The notes beneath the pieces are model-generated. The model was given only the letters and a program-made list of their open reading frames with translations, ran no database searches and was not told the DNA's origin. A DNA stretch of 48,172 bases from Salinicola salarius (GTDB lineage Bacteria > Pseudomonadota > Gammaproteobacteria > Pseudomonadales > Halomonadaceae), in assembly GCF_003206135.1 (NCBI RefSeq), contig NZ_PZJT01000023.1:6660-54831 (forward strand). The letters run 5' to 3'. A program made the position numbers and the translations under genes. Each line of letters begins with the position of its first letter. The stretch's first letter is position 1. Of the stretch, positions 15,116-23,981 are shown in pieces.

Positions 15116-17227
15116 TCAGACCAGCATACGGCGGATATCGGACAGCACCTGTGCCAGGAAGGCGGTAAAGCGTGCCGCATCGGCACCGTTGACCGCCCGG
15201 TGGTCATAGGAGAGCGACAGCGGCAGCATCAGCCGCGGCGCGAACTCGCTGCCATTCCAGACCGGCTTCATCGACGACTTGGAGACACCCAGAATCGCCA
15301 CCTCCGGCGTGTTGACGATCGGCGTGAAGGCCGTGCCCCCGATCGAGCCCAGGCTCGAGATGGTGAAGCTGGCACCGCTCATCTCCTCGCGAGACAGCTT
15401 CTTGTTCTGGGCCTTCTTCGCCAGCTCGACCGACTCCTTGGCCAGGTCGATCAGCGACTTCTTGTCGGCGTCGCGAATCACCGGCACCATCAGCCCATCC
15501 GGCGTATCGACCGCCACGCCGATGTGCACGTAATGCTTGATGATCAGCTTGTCGCCGTCCGGATGCAGGCTCGAGTTGAACTGCGGGAACTTGCGCAGCG
15601 CATAGGCACACGCCTTGATCATGAACGGCAGCGGCGTCAGCTTGGCACCCTGAGACTCCGCCTCGGCCTTCATCGACTTGCGGAAAGCCTCGAGCTCGGT
15701 GATGTCCGCTTCGTCGAACTGCGTGACGTGCGGCACATTGAGCCAGCTGCGATGCAGGTTGTTGGCACCTGCCTTCATCAGACGACTCATCGGCTTCTCT
15801 TCGATCTCGCCGAACTGGCTGAAATCGATCGCCGGCACCTGCGGAATGCCCGCCCCACCGGTGGCCGCTGCAGGCGCAGCACCGCCGCCGCTCTTGCGCT
15901 GCTTCATCACCTGCTTGACGAAGCCATCGACATCATCCTTCAGGATGCGGCCCTTGGGACCGGAGCCTTTGACCTCGCTCAGCTCGACTCCCAACTCGCG
16001 AGCCAGCTTGCGCACGGCTGGCCCAGCGTGAACGTGGGCGCCTTCGGTCTTGTCGTCACCATGCTTGTGACGGGCTTCCGGGCTCGGTTCACCGCTGACG
16101 TCCTTCTGCGGCTTGGCGTCGGACTGCTTGCCGGCGTCGGATTTGGCCGGGGCCGGCTTCGATTCACCGCCCTTCTTGGCACCGCTTTCGGCCGGCTTCT
16201 TCGCCGGCTTCTTGGCGCCCGCCCCCGGAGCGCCGGCCACCTCGACATAGCCGATCAGGTCGCCTTCCGAGACACTGTCGCCTTCCTTGACCGACACTTC
16301 GACGACCTTGCCCTTGTAAGGGCTCGGCACGTCCATGGAGGCCTTGTCGGACTCCAGCGTGATCAAGGTGTCTTCTTCGTTGATCTCGTCGCCTTCGCTG
16401 ATCGCGACCTCGATGATCTCGACGCCTTCGCTGCCACCGATGTCAGGGACGCGAATTTCCTTGCGGCCACCTTCGTCACCGCCTTCTTCTTCGCCCTGAT
16501 CTTCGGCGTCCTGTTCCGCGCTGCCCTGTTCCTCGGCACCGTCGGTGCTATCGGATTCCTCTGTCGAGGCAGTTTCGTCGGCGTCGTCTTCATCGTCGCC
16601 TTCGCCGGCGATTTCCATGGTGCCGATCAGGTCGCCCTCGGAGACGCTATCGCCTTCCTTGACCGACAGCGAAACGATCTTGCCGCTGTAGGGGCTCGGC
16701 ACGTCCATGGAGGCCTTGTCGGACTCCAGCGTGATCAAGGTGTCTTCTTCGCTGATCTCGTCGCCTTCGCTGATGGCGACTTCGATGATCTCGACACCTT
16801 CGCTGCCACCGATGTCCGGCACCTTGATCTCGACGGTACGCTTGCCGCCGCCGGAAGACTTTTTCGACTTTCCGTGCGGCTTTTCCGATTTCTCGGCTTC
16901 GCCGCTGGCATCGTCGGTTTCGGCTTCTTCGGCACTCTTGCCGGAGGACGCTTCTTCGGCGTCATCCTGGCCAGCGTCGTCACCCTCGCCTTCCGCTTCG
17001 AGCTCGAGGATGTCGTCGCCTTCGGAGACGGTGTCGCCTTCCTTCACCAGAATCTTGACGACCTTGCCGCCTTTCGGCGCGGGAACGTCCATGCTGGCCT
17101 TGTCGGATTCCAGCGTGATCATGGTGTCTTCGGCGGAGATGACATCGCCGACGCTCACCGCGATCTCGATGATTTCGACATCGTCGCTGCCGCCGATGTC
17201 GGGAACTTTGATGATTTCGCTACTCAA
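15116..17227 (-). CDS. aceF: Pyruvate dehydrogenase E2, dihydrolipoyl acetyltransferase
   Basis: 703 residues with three lipoyl domains whose modified lysines sit in LESDKASMDVP at K43, K171 and K295, a peripheral-subunit-binding domain near residues 360-400 (VRKLARELGVELSEV) and the catalytic domain with YDHRAVNGAD near the end. Asn for Asp in HRxxDG is common in such E2s. E2 forms the core of the complex that makes acetyl-CoA. Linkers are extremely acidic (runs of D and E near residues 205-255), fitting a salt-adapted cytoplasm. The start is a TTG, supported by AAAGGAG 7 nt before it; no better ATG is near. Second gene after aceE. Confidence 0.96.
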   Translation of the reverse strand: MSSEIIKVPDIGGSDDVEIIEIAVSVGDVISAEDTMITLESDKASMDVPAPKGGKVVKILVKEGDTVSEGDDILELEAEGEGDDAGQDDAEEASSGKSAEEAETDDASGEAEKSEKPHGKSKKSSGGGKRTVEIKVPDIGGSEGVEIIEVAISEGDEISEEDTLITLESDKASMDVPSPYSGKIVSLSVKEGDSVSEGDLIGTMEIAGEGDDEDDADETASTEESDSTDGAEEQGSAEQDAEDQGEEEGGDEGGRKEIRVPDIGGSEGVEIIEVAISEGDEINEEDTLITLESDKASMDVPSPYKGKVVEVSVKEGDSVSEGDLIGYVEVAGAPGAGAKKPAKKPAESGAKKGGESKPAPAKSDAGKQSDAKPQKDVSGEPSPEARHKHGDDKTEGAHVHAGPAVRKLARELGVELSEVKGSGPKGRILKDDVDGFVKQVMKQRKSGGGAAPAAATGGAGIPQVPAIDFSQFGEIEEKPMSRLMKAGANNLHRSWLNVPHVTQFDEADITELEAFRKSMKAEAESQGAKLTPLPFMIKACAYALRKFPQFNSSLHPDGDKLIIKHYVHIGVAVDTPDGLMVPVIRDADKKSLIDLAKESVELAKKAQNKKLSREEMSGASFTISSLGSIGGTAFTPIVNTPEVAILGVSKSSMKPVWNGSEFAPRLMLPLSLSYDHRAVNGADAARFTAFLAQVLSDIRRMLV

Positions 17228-17248
17228 GGTCGCGCTCCTTTATCATCT

Positions 17249-17274
17249 GTCGACCTGCCCGGGGGCAGGTCGAC
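17249..17274 (-). other. Perfect 11-bp intercistronic hairpin between aceE and aceF
   Basis: GTCGACCTGCC (17249-17259) and GGCAGGTCGAC (17264-17274) enclose four bases, ending about 12 nt before the aceF ribosome site. No T-run follows on the minus strand, so it looks like an mRNA-stability or translation-control element rather than a terminator. A weaker 6-bp hairpin lies at 17295-17310 in the same 126-bp gap. Confidence 0.65.
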
Positions 17275-17353
17275 TCACTCAGGCAATCTGGCTACCGCCC
17301 CGCAGGGCGGCAGCGCCTTGACGTGATACTCCGGTCCAGACCAACCGCAGGGC

Positions 17354-20044
17354 TCAAGACAACAGAGGGCTGGGCTTGGCGGGATCGATGCCGTACTTCT
17401 TCATGGCATCGTTGACGACCTTGACGTCGATTTCGCCGCGTTTGGCCAGCGCACGCAGTGCCTGAATCGTCACGTAGTAGCGGTCGACTTCGAAGAAGCG
17501 ACGCAGCTGCTCACGGGTATCCGACCGGCCGAAGCCATCGGTTCCGAGGACATGGAAGTCGGTCGGCACCCAGGCGCGGATCTGATCGGCGTAGAGCTTC
17601 ATGTAGTCGGTCGAGGCGATGACCGGCCCTTCGACACCGTCGAACTGCTGGACGACCCACGGCTTCTCGCGCTTCTCATCGTAGTCGAGGAATTGCTGGC
17701 GATCGTATTCCAGCGCTTCGCGACGCAGTTCGTTGAAGCTGGTCACGCTCCAGACATCGGCCACCACGCCGTGGTCTTCCGCCAGCAGCTCGGCCGCCGC
17801 TTCGACTTCGCGCAGGATAGTGCCGCTGCCCATGAGCTGAACCCGCGGCGCCTTCTTCTTGCCGGCGTTCTCGCCCGACTTGAGCAGATACATGCCGCGA
17901 ACGATGCCCTCTTCGCTACCTTCCGGCATCTGCGGGTGCGAGTAGTTCTCGTTCATCACGGTCAGGTAGTAGAAGCAGTTTTCCTTGTCCTGGAACATCC
18001 GCTTCAGACCGTCCTGCATGATGACCGCCAGCTCGTGACCGTAGCACGGATCGTAAGCGCGGCAGGTCGGCACGGTGGACATCAGGATATGGCTGTGACC
18101 GTCCTGGTGCTGCAGGCCTTCACCGTTGATGGTGGTACGGCCAGCGGTGCCGCCGACCATGAAGCCGCGCGCCTGAAGGTCACCCGCGGCCCAGACCAGA
18201 TCGCCGATTCGCTGATAGCCGAACATCGAGTAGTAGATATAGAACGGAATCAACGGCAGGTGATGGTTGGCATAGGACGTGGCCGCCGCGATCCAGGCGG
18301 ACATGGAACCGGCCTCGGTGATGCCTTCCTCGAGGATCTGGCCTTTCCGGTCCTCGCGGTAATACATGATCTGGCCGGCATCCATCGGCTCGTACTTCTG
18401 CCCTTCGGCGGCATAGATACCGAGCTGACGGAACATGCCTTCCATCCCGAACGTACGCGCTTCGTCGGGGATGATCGGCACGATGCGAGAGCCCAGCTGC
18501 TTGTGCTTGACCAGGCCATTGAGCACGCGCACGAACGACATCGTGGTCGAGACTTCGCGATCGCCGGTACCCTTGAGCTGCGTCGCGAACATCTTGTCGT
18601 CGAGAGCGGGGATCTCCATCGCCTCGAAGTCCGCCTTGCGCGCCGGCAGGAAACCGCCGAGCTTCTCGCGCTGGAGATGCAGGTACTTCATCTCCGGGCT
18701 GTCGTCCGCGGGCTTGTAGTAAGGGATGTCGCCGCTTTCGATCTGCTCGTCGGAAACCGGGATGCCGAAGCGATCACGGAACGCCTTCAGCGCATCGACG
18801 TCCATCGACTTGATCTGGTGGGCTTCCATGTCGGCTTCGCCGTGGCCGCCGCCCATGCCGTAACCCTTGACGGTATGCGCCAGGATGACCGTCGGCCGGC
18901 CGTTGGCATTGTTGACCGCTTCATGGTAGGCCGCGTAGACCTTCTGCGGATCGTGGCCACCGCGGTTGAGACGGAAGATCTCCTCGTCGGAGTAGCCCTT
19001 GACCATCTCGGCGGTCTCTTCGTACTTGCCGAAGAAGTTGTCGCGGGTGTACTTGCCGCCCTGCGCCTTGTAGTTCTGGTATTCGCCGTCGACCGCCTCG
19101 TCCATGCGCTTCTGCAGCATGCCCTTGGTGTCCTGCTCGAACAGCGGATCCCACAGACCGCCCCAGACTACCTTGATCACGTTCCAGCCGGCACCGCGGA
19201 AAACGCCCTCGAGCTCGTCGATCACGCGGGAGTTGCCGCGTACCGGGCCGTCGAGACGCTGCAGGTTGCAGTTGATGACGAAGATCAGGTTGTCGAGCTT
19301 CTCGCGGCTCGCCAGGTGCAGCGCGCCCAGGGATTCCGGCTCGTCGCACTCGCCGTCGCCCAGGAATGCCCAGACCTTGCGGTCCTTCATGTCTTCCAGC
19401 TCACGCGAATGCAGATACTTCATCACGTGGGCCTGATAGATCGACTGGATCGGCCCCAGACCCATGGAAACGGTCGGGAACTGCCAGTAATCCGGCATCA
19501 GATAGGGGTGCGGATAGGACGGCAGCGAATTGCCGTCGACTTCCTGACGGAAGTTGTCCATCTGCTCCTGAGTCAGACGACCTTCCAGGAACGAACGCGC
19601 ATAGATACCCGGCGTCACGTGCCCCTGGATGTAGAGGAGATCACCCTTGTGGTCGCCGTTGTCGGCGCGGAAGAAGTGGTTGAAGCCCACTTCGTAGAGC
19701 GTGGCGCTCGACTGGTAGCTGGCGATGTGACCGCCCAGCCCCTTGTGCTTCTTGTTGGCCCGCAGGACCTGCACCATGGCGTTCCAGCGAATCGCCGAGC
19801 GGATCTTGCGCTCGATGAACATGTCGCCGGGAATCTTGGCTTCACGATGCTTGGGGATGGTGTTGCGGTGCGGCGTGGTACCGGAAAACGGCGGTGAAGA
19901 GCCATCGCGACGCAGGCGGTCCGCCAGCCGACTCAGAATGTATCGAGCGCGCTCTTCGCCCTCATGCTCGACGACCGAAGCCAGGGAATCCAACCACTCC
20001 GTGGTTTCGACCGGATCGAGATCTTCTCGTGTCTCCAGACTCAT
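17354..20044 (-). CDS. aceE: Pyruvate dehydrogenase E1, homodimeric type
   Basis: 896 residues, close to the E. coli enzyme (887). The thiamine-diphosphate motif is GDGECDEPES around residue 230, ending with NLIFVINCN. DPVETTEWLDSLASVV at the N-terminus is the segment that binds E2. It decarboxylates pyruvate and reductively acetylates the lipoyl groups of AceF. GGAGAG sets this ATG; the open frame extends 32 codons further upstream without family support. No pdhR gene is adjacent. Confidence 0.97.
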   Translation of the reverse strand: MSLETREDLDPVETTEWLDSLASVVEHEGEERARYILSRLADRLRRDGSSPPFSGTTPHRNTIPKHREAKIPGDMFIERKIRSAIRWNAMVQVLRANKKHKGLGGHIASYQSSATLYEVGFNHFFRADNGDHKGDLLYIQGHVTPGIYARSFLEGRLTQEQMDNFRQEVDGNSLPSYPHPYLMPDYWQFPTVSMGLGPIQSIYQAHVMKYLHSRELEDMKDRKVWAFLGDGECDEPESLGALHLASREKLDNLIFVINCNLQRLDGPVRGNSRVIDELEGVFRGAGWNVIKVVWGGLWDPLFEQDTKGMLQKRMDEAVDGEYQNYKAQGGKYTRDNFFGKYEETAEMVKGYSDEEIFRLNRGGHDPQKVYAAYHEAVNNANGRPTVILAHTVKGYGMGGGHGEADMEAHQIKSMDVDALKAFRDRFGIPVSDEQIESGDIPYYKPADDSPEMKYLHLQREKLGGFLPARKADFEAMEIPALDDKMFATQLKGTGDREVSTTMSFVRVLNGLVKHKQLGSRIVPIIPDEARTFGMEGMFRQLGIYAAEGQKYEPMDAGQIMYYREDRKGQILEEGITEAGSMSAWIAAATSYANHHLPLIPFYIYYSMFGYQRIGDLVWAAGDLQARGFMVGGTAGRTTINGEGLQHQDGHSHILMSTVPTCRAYDPCYGHELAVIMQDGLKRMFQDKENCFYYLTVMNENYSHPQMPEGSEEGIVRGMYLLKSGENAGKKKAPRVQLMGSGTILREVEAAAELLAEDHGVVADVWSVTSFNELRREALEYDRQQFLDYDEKREKPWVVQQFDGVEGPVIASTDYMKLYADQIRAWVPTDFHVLGTDGFGRSDTREQLRRFFEVDRYYVTIQALRALAKRGEIDVKVVNDAMKKYGIDPAKPSPLLS

Positions 20045-20418
20045 AGACAACTCTCCGAATGGGAAAAGGTTTGCCATTCGCCCGACCGGGGCGGGTAGCC
20101 GCAGCGGGGCTTGGGAATATGCGCTCTTCGGTGCCGGCACGGCTCTTTTGGGGCCGTTTTCCGAGATTTATTGGCCGTAATGAAATTACAGCAGGCGTGC
20201 GTGACGCGAGAAATCAGGCGAAGAAGATACCGCAAACGCCCGCATCTGCCAATTCGCGGACACATCGATTGTGCTAGAGGCGGCGCGTAAATGCCCCAAC
20301 TTCAGCGACTTGAAGGTCAATCTCGCCCAGGAAGCGAGTACCGTTCCTGTAGCCAAATGCCCAACGTCAGGATCGCAGGCAATCCATGCGCACGACACCC
20401 CCCACAAAAGCATAGCAT
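20045..20418. other. aceE upstream region without a gene (374 bp)
   Basis: Holds the aceE leader and promoter. A hairpin at 20139-20157 (7-bp stem, 5-nt loop, then TTT on the plus strand) would fold in the aceE leader on the other strand. I see no convincing PdhR-type palindrome and no gene. Confidence 0.5.
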
Positions 20419-21051
20419 TCAAACGATCTCCGCCAGGCAACGCCGCAGATAGGCCCAGTCGAACGCAGGGCCGGGATCGGTCTTGCGCAGCGGCGCAATG
20501 TGCGCGTGGCTGGTAATCCGCGCGCTCGAGATCGCGGGATAGCGCTGCTTCAGCGCGCCCAGAACCCTCGCCAGCGCACGGTACTGCGCCTCTCGATAGG
20601 GTATCTCGTCAGTGCCTTCGAGTTCGATGCCGACCGTAAAGTCATTGAGCCCTTCGCGCAGCTGCCTCTGGCGCTGGATGAGAGACTTCCCCTGGCGCGG
20701 CAGCCTTTCATCCAGCCAGCGTGACTTGCCGGCATGCCAGGCACGTCGGTCGAACGGCACGAACTGGACACACTCGCCATCGCGCCGAATCAGCAGGTGC
20801 GCCGAGACCCGCAGCGAGGCGATCGCAGCAAAGGCCGGATGCGCCTTCGGGTCCAGCGTATTGGTGAACAACCGTTCGATGGCATCGCCGCCAAACTCCC
20901 CCGGCGGCAGGCTGATCCCGTGCAGCACCACGGCAGATATCTCGCCCGCCGGCCGCTCATTGGCGTTGGGTGATATCACCCGGCGAGCGGAGCCCAGCCA
21001 ATGGCCATCGATCACGGCGCTGTCGCCACCCCCGACGTTCTGATATTTCAT
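20419..21051 (-). CDS. ampD: 1,6-anhydro-N-acetylmuramyl-L-alanine amidase AmpD
   Basis: 210 residues, amidase_2 fold. VVLHGISLPPGEFGG near residue 42 provides the first zinc His, and SHAHIAPLRKTDPGPAFDW near 183-201 gives the second His and the Asp ligand. It cleaves the stem peptide from anhydromuropeptides in cytoplasmic cell-wall recycling; loss de-represses AmpC beta-lactamase where ampR-ampC exist. Its start overlaps the end of the upstream GlxA-type regulator by 4 nt (ATGA), so the two are translationally coupled. Confidence 0.94.
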   Translation of the reverse strand: MKYQNVGGGDSAVIDGHWLGSARRVISPNANERPAGEISAVVLHGISLPPGEFGGDAIERLFTNTLDPKAHPAFAAIASLRVSAHLLIRRDGECVQFVPFDRRAWHAGKSRWLDERLPRQGKSLIQRQRQLREGLNDFTVGIELEGTDEIPYREAQYRALARVLGALKQRYPAISSARITSHAHIAPLRKTDPGPAFDWAYLRRCLAEIV

Positions 21052-22034
21052 GACTCCCCTCCGCCCTGCCCCAGCCGCTCATCGCGCGGACTGATGCCGA
21101 AATGATGGCGATAGGCGGTAGAAAAATGCGCCCCCGACGAGAATCCGTGGGCCAGCGCGATCTCCCCCACCGCCTGGTCGCTTTCACGGAGCAGCCGGCG
21201 CGCCTGTTGCAGGCGCAGGTTCAGATAGTAACGGCTGGGCACGGCCTGCAGGTGCTTCTTGAACAACCGCTCCAGCTGGCGGCGCGACAGGCCCAGGTGC
21301 GCCGACAGTTCATGCGTGGTCAGCGGCTCCTCGATGTTGGCCTCCATCAGCGCCACGGCATCGATGAGACTCTGCGGCGCGTGCCCCAGACGCGAGCGCA
21401 GCGGCAACTGCTGCGGCTCGTCGGCCATGCGAATCCGCTCGCAGACGAAATGCTCGGAGATCCGCTGCGCCAGCCTGGCGCCCTGCTGCTGCCCGATCAG
21501 CGTCATCAGCATGTCCATCGCCGCGGTACCGCCGCCGCAGGTGAGGCGGTCACGGTCGATCTCGAACAGCTGATGCGAGACATGGATCGTCGGGAACGCC
21601 CGCATGAACGCATCGGCACTGGCATAGGGGATCGAGGCCCGATAGCCATCCAGCACGCCGGCTCTTGCCAGCCAGTGGGTGCCGCCGGCGATACCGCCCA
21701 GCGTCACGCCCCGGCTCGCCAGCCGGTGCAGCCAGTGGATCAACGGCTCGCCCGCCTCTTCCGCCGCGCCCATGCCGTTCGGCGTAGGCGCGCAGACGAA
21801 CAGCATGTCGAGATGGCGCGCATCGCTGCCGGCCACGCTCTCCGGCGAGAGCGCCAGTTCTGTCACGCTCTTCACCGGCCGGCCGTCGAGCCCGAACGTG
21901 GTGGCGGTATAGAGCCGCCGTTCCGCCAGCATATTGGCGATGATCAACGGCTCCATGGCGCAGGCCTGCGCCAGCAGGGAGAACCCCGGCAGCATGACGA
22001 ACCCCACCTGGCGCGGGGTGCCCTGTGCATTCAT
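21048..22034 (-). CDS. GlxA-family AraC-type regulator with DJ-1/PfpI-like sensor domain
   Basis: 328 residues. The N-terminal ~190 residues form a class-I amidotransferase-like (DJ-1/PfpI) domain starting VGFVMLPGFSLLAQACAMEP; LGGIAGGTHWLARAGVLDG corresponds to the nucleophile elbow, with Gly-Thr rather than the catalytic Cys, so it is a sensor, not an enzyme. The C-terminal AraC HTH (HLGLSRRQLERLFKKHL, then ALAHGFSSGAHFSTAYR) is intact. Relatives control carnitine, glycine betaine or arginine catabolism in Pseudomonas; the ligand here is unknown. An 11-bp tandem duplication covers its start codon, and no good ribosome site is visible. Ends 4 nt into ampD. Confidence 0.88.
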   Translation of the reverse strand: MNAQGTPRQVGFVMLPGFSLLAQACAMEPLIIANMLAERRLYTATTFGLDGRPVKSVTELALSPESVAGSDARHLDMLFVCAPTPNGMGAAEEAGEPLIHWLHRLASRGVTLGGIAGGTHWLARAGVLDGYRASIPYASADAFMRAFPTIHVSHQLFEIDRDRLTCGGGTAAMDMLMTLIGQQQGARLAQRISEHFVCERIRMADEPQQLPLRSRLGHAPQSLIDAVALMEANIEEPLTTHELSAHLGLSRRQLERLFKKHLQAVPSRYYLNLRLQQARRLLRESDQAVGEIALAHGFSSGAHFSTAYRHHFGISPRDERLGQGGGES

Positions 22035-22052
22035 GACCGATTCATGACCGAT
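22031..22052 (-). repeat. Perfect 11-bp tandem duplication over the start of the GlxA-type gene
   Basis: TCATGACCGAT occurs twice in a row (22031-22041, 22042-22052). On the minus strand each copy carries an ATG; only the proximal one reads the gene frame because 11 is not a multiple of three. Confidence 0.85.
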
Positions 22053-22078
22053 GTTTCATGCGGTGAGGTCGCGCGCGA

Positions 22079-23278
22079 TCAAACCTGAACGACGTCGAAT
22101 TTCACCAGCGGGTCGACCTCGGCATCGTAGTCCACGTCATCGCGCTCGAAGCCGAACAGCTTGAGGAACTCATGCTTGTAGCCAGCGTAATCGGTCAGCG
22201 TGAACAGGTTGTCGCTGGTGACCTGCGGCCACAGATCCTTGCAGGCCTGCTGGATATCGTCGCGCAGCTCCCAGTCGTCCAGGCGCAGACGCCCGGCTTC
22301 GTCCACTTCCGGCTCGCCATCGGCGTAAAGACGCTCGGCGAACAGGCGGTTGAGCTGGTCGATGGTGCCCTCGTGAACGCCCTGCTCCTTCATCACCTTG
22401 TAGACCATGGAGATGTAGAGCGGCATGACCGGGATCGCGGCGCTGGCCTGTGTCACCACGGACTTGAGCACGGCCACGTTGGCACCGCCGCCGGTCGCCT
22501 TGAGGCGCTGGTCGATTTCGCCGGCGGCGCGATCGAGATCTTCCTTCGCCTTGCCCAGCGCACCGTGCCAGTAGATCGGCCAGGTGATATCGGTGCCGAT
22601 ATAGCTGAACGCCACGGACTTGGCACCCGGCGCCAGTACGCCCGCCTTGTCCAGCGCATCCATCCACAGCTCCCAGTCCTGGCCGCCCATGACTTCGATG
22701 GTATCGGCCACTTCCTGCTCGGTCGCCGGCTCGACGGAAGCCTCGGTGATGGTGTCCTTGTTGGTATCGATGGCGGTCGCCGTGTAGGTCTCGCCGATCG
22801 GCTTGAGACTGGAGCGCTTGACTTCGCCGCTGTCCGGCAGCTTGCGCACCGGCGATGCCAGCGAATAGACCACCAGATCGATCTGTCCCATGTCTTCACG
22901 GATCAGCTCGATCGCCTTGTCGCGGACTTCATGGGAAAACGCATCGCCATTGATCGACTTGCTGTAGAGCCCCTCGGCCTTGGCGAACTTGTCGAACGCC
23001 GCCGAGTTGTACCAGCCGGCAGTGCCGGGCTTGGTCTCGGTCGCGGGCTTTTCGAAGAATACGCCCAGCGTATCGGCGCCGTAGCCGAAAGCCGCCGTAA
23101 TACGCGCCGCCAGCCCGTAGCCGCTGGATGCGCCGATGACCAGCACGTTGCGAGGGCCAGCTTTGCCATCGCTCAGGTTGGCGCGGGTGGTCTCGATCTG
23201 TTCGAGTACGTTGCGCTCGCAGCCGAGCGGATGCGTCGTGGTACAGATGAAACCGCGAACCTTGGGCTTGATGATCAC
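22079..23278 (-). CDS. fabV: Trans-2-enoyl-ACP/CoA reductase FabV
   Basis: 399 residues starting at a GTG with GAGG 6 nt before it. MIIKPKVRGFICTTTHP is the family N-terminus, VLVIGASSGYGLAARI the NADH-binding loop and YWHGALGKAK the Y-x8-K active site that separates FabV from FabI. It reduces the enoyl intermediate in fatty-acid elongation and is known to be resistant to triclosan. The next gene, on the same strand, is the GlxA-type regulator 44 bp on. No other fab gene is near. Confidence 0.95.
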   Translation of the reverse strand: MIIKPKVRGFICTTTHPLGCERNVLEQIETTRANLSDGKAGPRNVLVIGASSGYGLAARITAAFGYGADTLGVFFEKPATETKPGTAGWYNSAAFDKFAKAEGLYSKSINGDAFSHEVRDKAIELIREDMGQIDLVVYSLASPVRKLPDSGEVKRSSLKPIGETYTATAIDTNKDTITEASVEPATEQEVADTIEVMGGQDWELWMDALDKAGVLAPGAKSVAFSYIGTDITWPIYWHGALGKAKEDLDRAAGEIDQRLKATGGGANVAVLKSVVTQASAAIPVMPLYISMVYKVMKEQGVHEGTIDQLNRLFAERLYADGEPEVDEAGRLRLDDWELRDDIQQACKDLWPQVTSDNLFTLTDYAGYKHEFLKLFGFERDDVDYDAEVDPLVKFDVVQV

Positions 23279-23340
23279 GTCTAACCTCGTCTTCTACTGC
23301 GAAACGGAAAGCCCGGCGAGTCTTGCCGGGAAATGGCATG

Positions 23341-23385
23341 GGTCGAATTCTAGCAGGTCGAATGCTATCCGGGCGCATTCTAACA
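23341..23385. repeat. Three imperfect ~15-bp repeats upstream of fabV
   Basis: GGTCGAATTCTAGCA (23341-23355), GGTCGAATGCTATCCG (23356-23371) and a weaker GGCGCATTCTAACA (23372-23385) stand head to tail 63-107 bp upstream of the fabV start, in its promoter region. Confidence 0.55.
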
Positions 23386-23512
23386 GGGTGGTAAAGACGA
23401 ACTCGCTTGGCCAGCTATGATCCAGTTCGCAGCGCGCCGTTATTCGACAACCAGCGCCCAAGCTTGTCTCGCCGCTGCGGGTATTCGAAGATAACCACCG
23501 GCAAGCCGAGCC

Positions 23513-23554
23513 AGCCCAGAAAGCCCAGAAAGCCCAGAAAGCAGAGAAAGCCCC
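23513..23554 (+). repeat. 9-bp tandem repeat array just before a start codon
   Basis: Three near-perfect copies of AGCCCAGAA followed by a variant AGCAGAGAA and a partial copy, running directly into the ATG at 23555. The variant copy provides GAGAAAG, the only ribosome-site candidate. Confidence 0.75.
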
Positions 23555-23959
23555 ATGCACCACGAGCAAGAAATCGAAGACCTGGTCGTCCGGCGCGGCG
23601 CGCTGTGGCTGGCGCTGTCGCCGCTATGGCTCGAGCGCGAGCCGCGCGAGTCCGAATACGCCCGCATGATCCGCGAGATCGAAGCCAGCGCGCTGACGCT
23701 GCAACAGCTGGAGTGGGTCTATCGGCTGGAAATGTCGCCGGTCATGGCGCGCAATCAGCTCTCCATGGCGGGCGAATGGCGCGCGTTCGACGAAACGGCG
23801 CTGCTGACGCGGCTGGTTCGCCACAACCGCAAGCTCGGCGGCTGGCGCAAGGCCCTATGGTCGCTGTTCTCGGGATTGACCACGATGATGAGCCGGCCGC
23901 GCTTCAATGAACTGGCGATCCGGGTCATGGTGGCCCGAGGCGAACGCCCGCCCGGCTAG
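23555..23959 (+). CDS. Hypothetical protein, 134 aa
   Basis: I do not recognise a family with confidence. The protein is soluble-looking and helical, with an acidic N-terminal half (REPRESEYARMIREIEAS), a middle segment QLEWVYRLEMSPVMARNQL and a basic Trp-rich segment LGGWRKALWSLFSG near residue 100. No signal peptide or clear membrane helix. The codon pattern matches the genome and the frame is open from the ATG. It stands between fabV (divergent) and the glutathione peroxidase gene (convergent), and its leader consists of a 9-bp repeat array. Confidence 0.7.
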   Translation: MHHEQEIEDLVVRRGALWLALSPLWLEREPRESEYARMIREIEASALTLQQLEWVYRLEMSPVMARNQLSMAGEWRAFDETALLTRLVRHNRKLGGWRKALWSLFSGLTTMMSRPRFNELAIRVMVARGERPPG

Positions 23960-23981
23960 CGATACCCAAGGGTGCGCCGAC

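Noticed and set aside
15116..17227. AceF inactivated by Asn in place of Asp in HRxxDG
   Set aside because: Asn at this place is common in pyruvate dehydrogenase E2 of several proteobacteria, so it is not a defect.
14825..17326. 833-codon open frame on the plus strand
   Set aside because: It is the antisense of aceF; the low-stop property comes from GC-rich codons and the Lys/Asp/Glu-rich repeats. The minus-strand frame has clear lipoyl and catalytic motifs.
17552..19897. 781-codon open frame on the plus strand
   Set aside because: Antisense shadow of aceE, without any recognisable domain.
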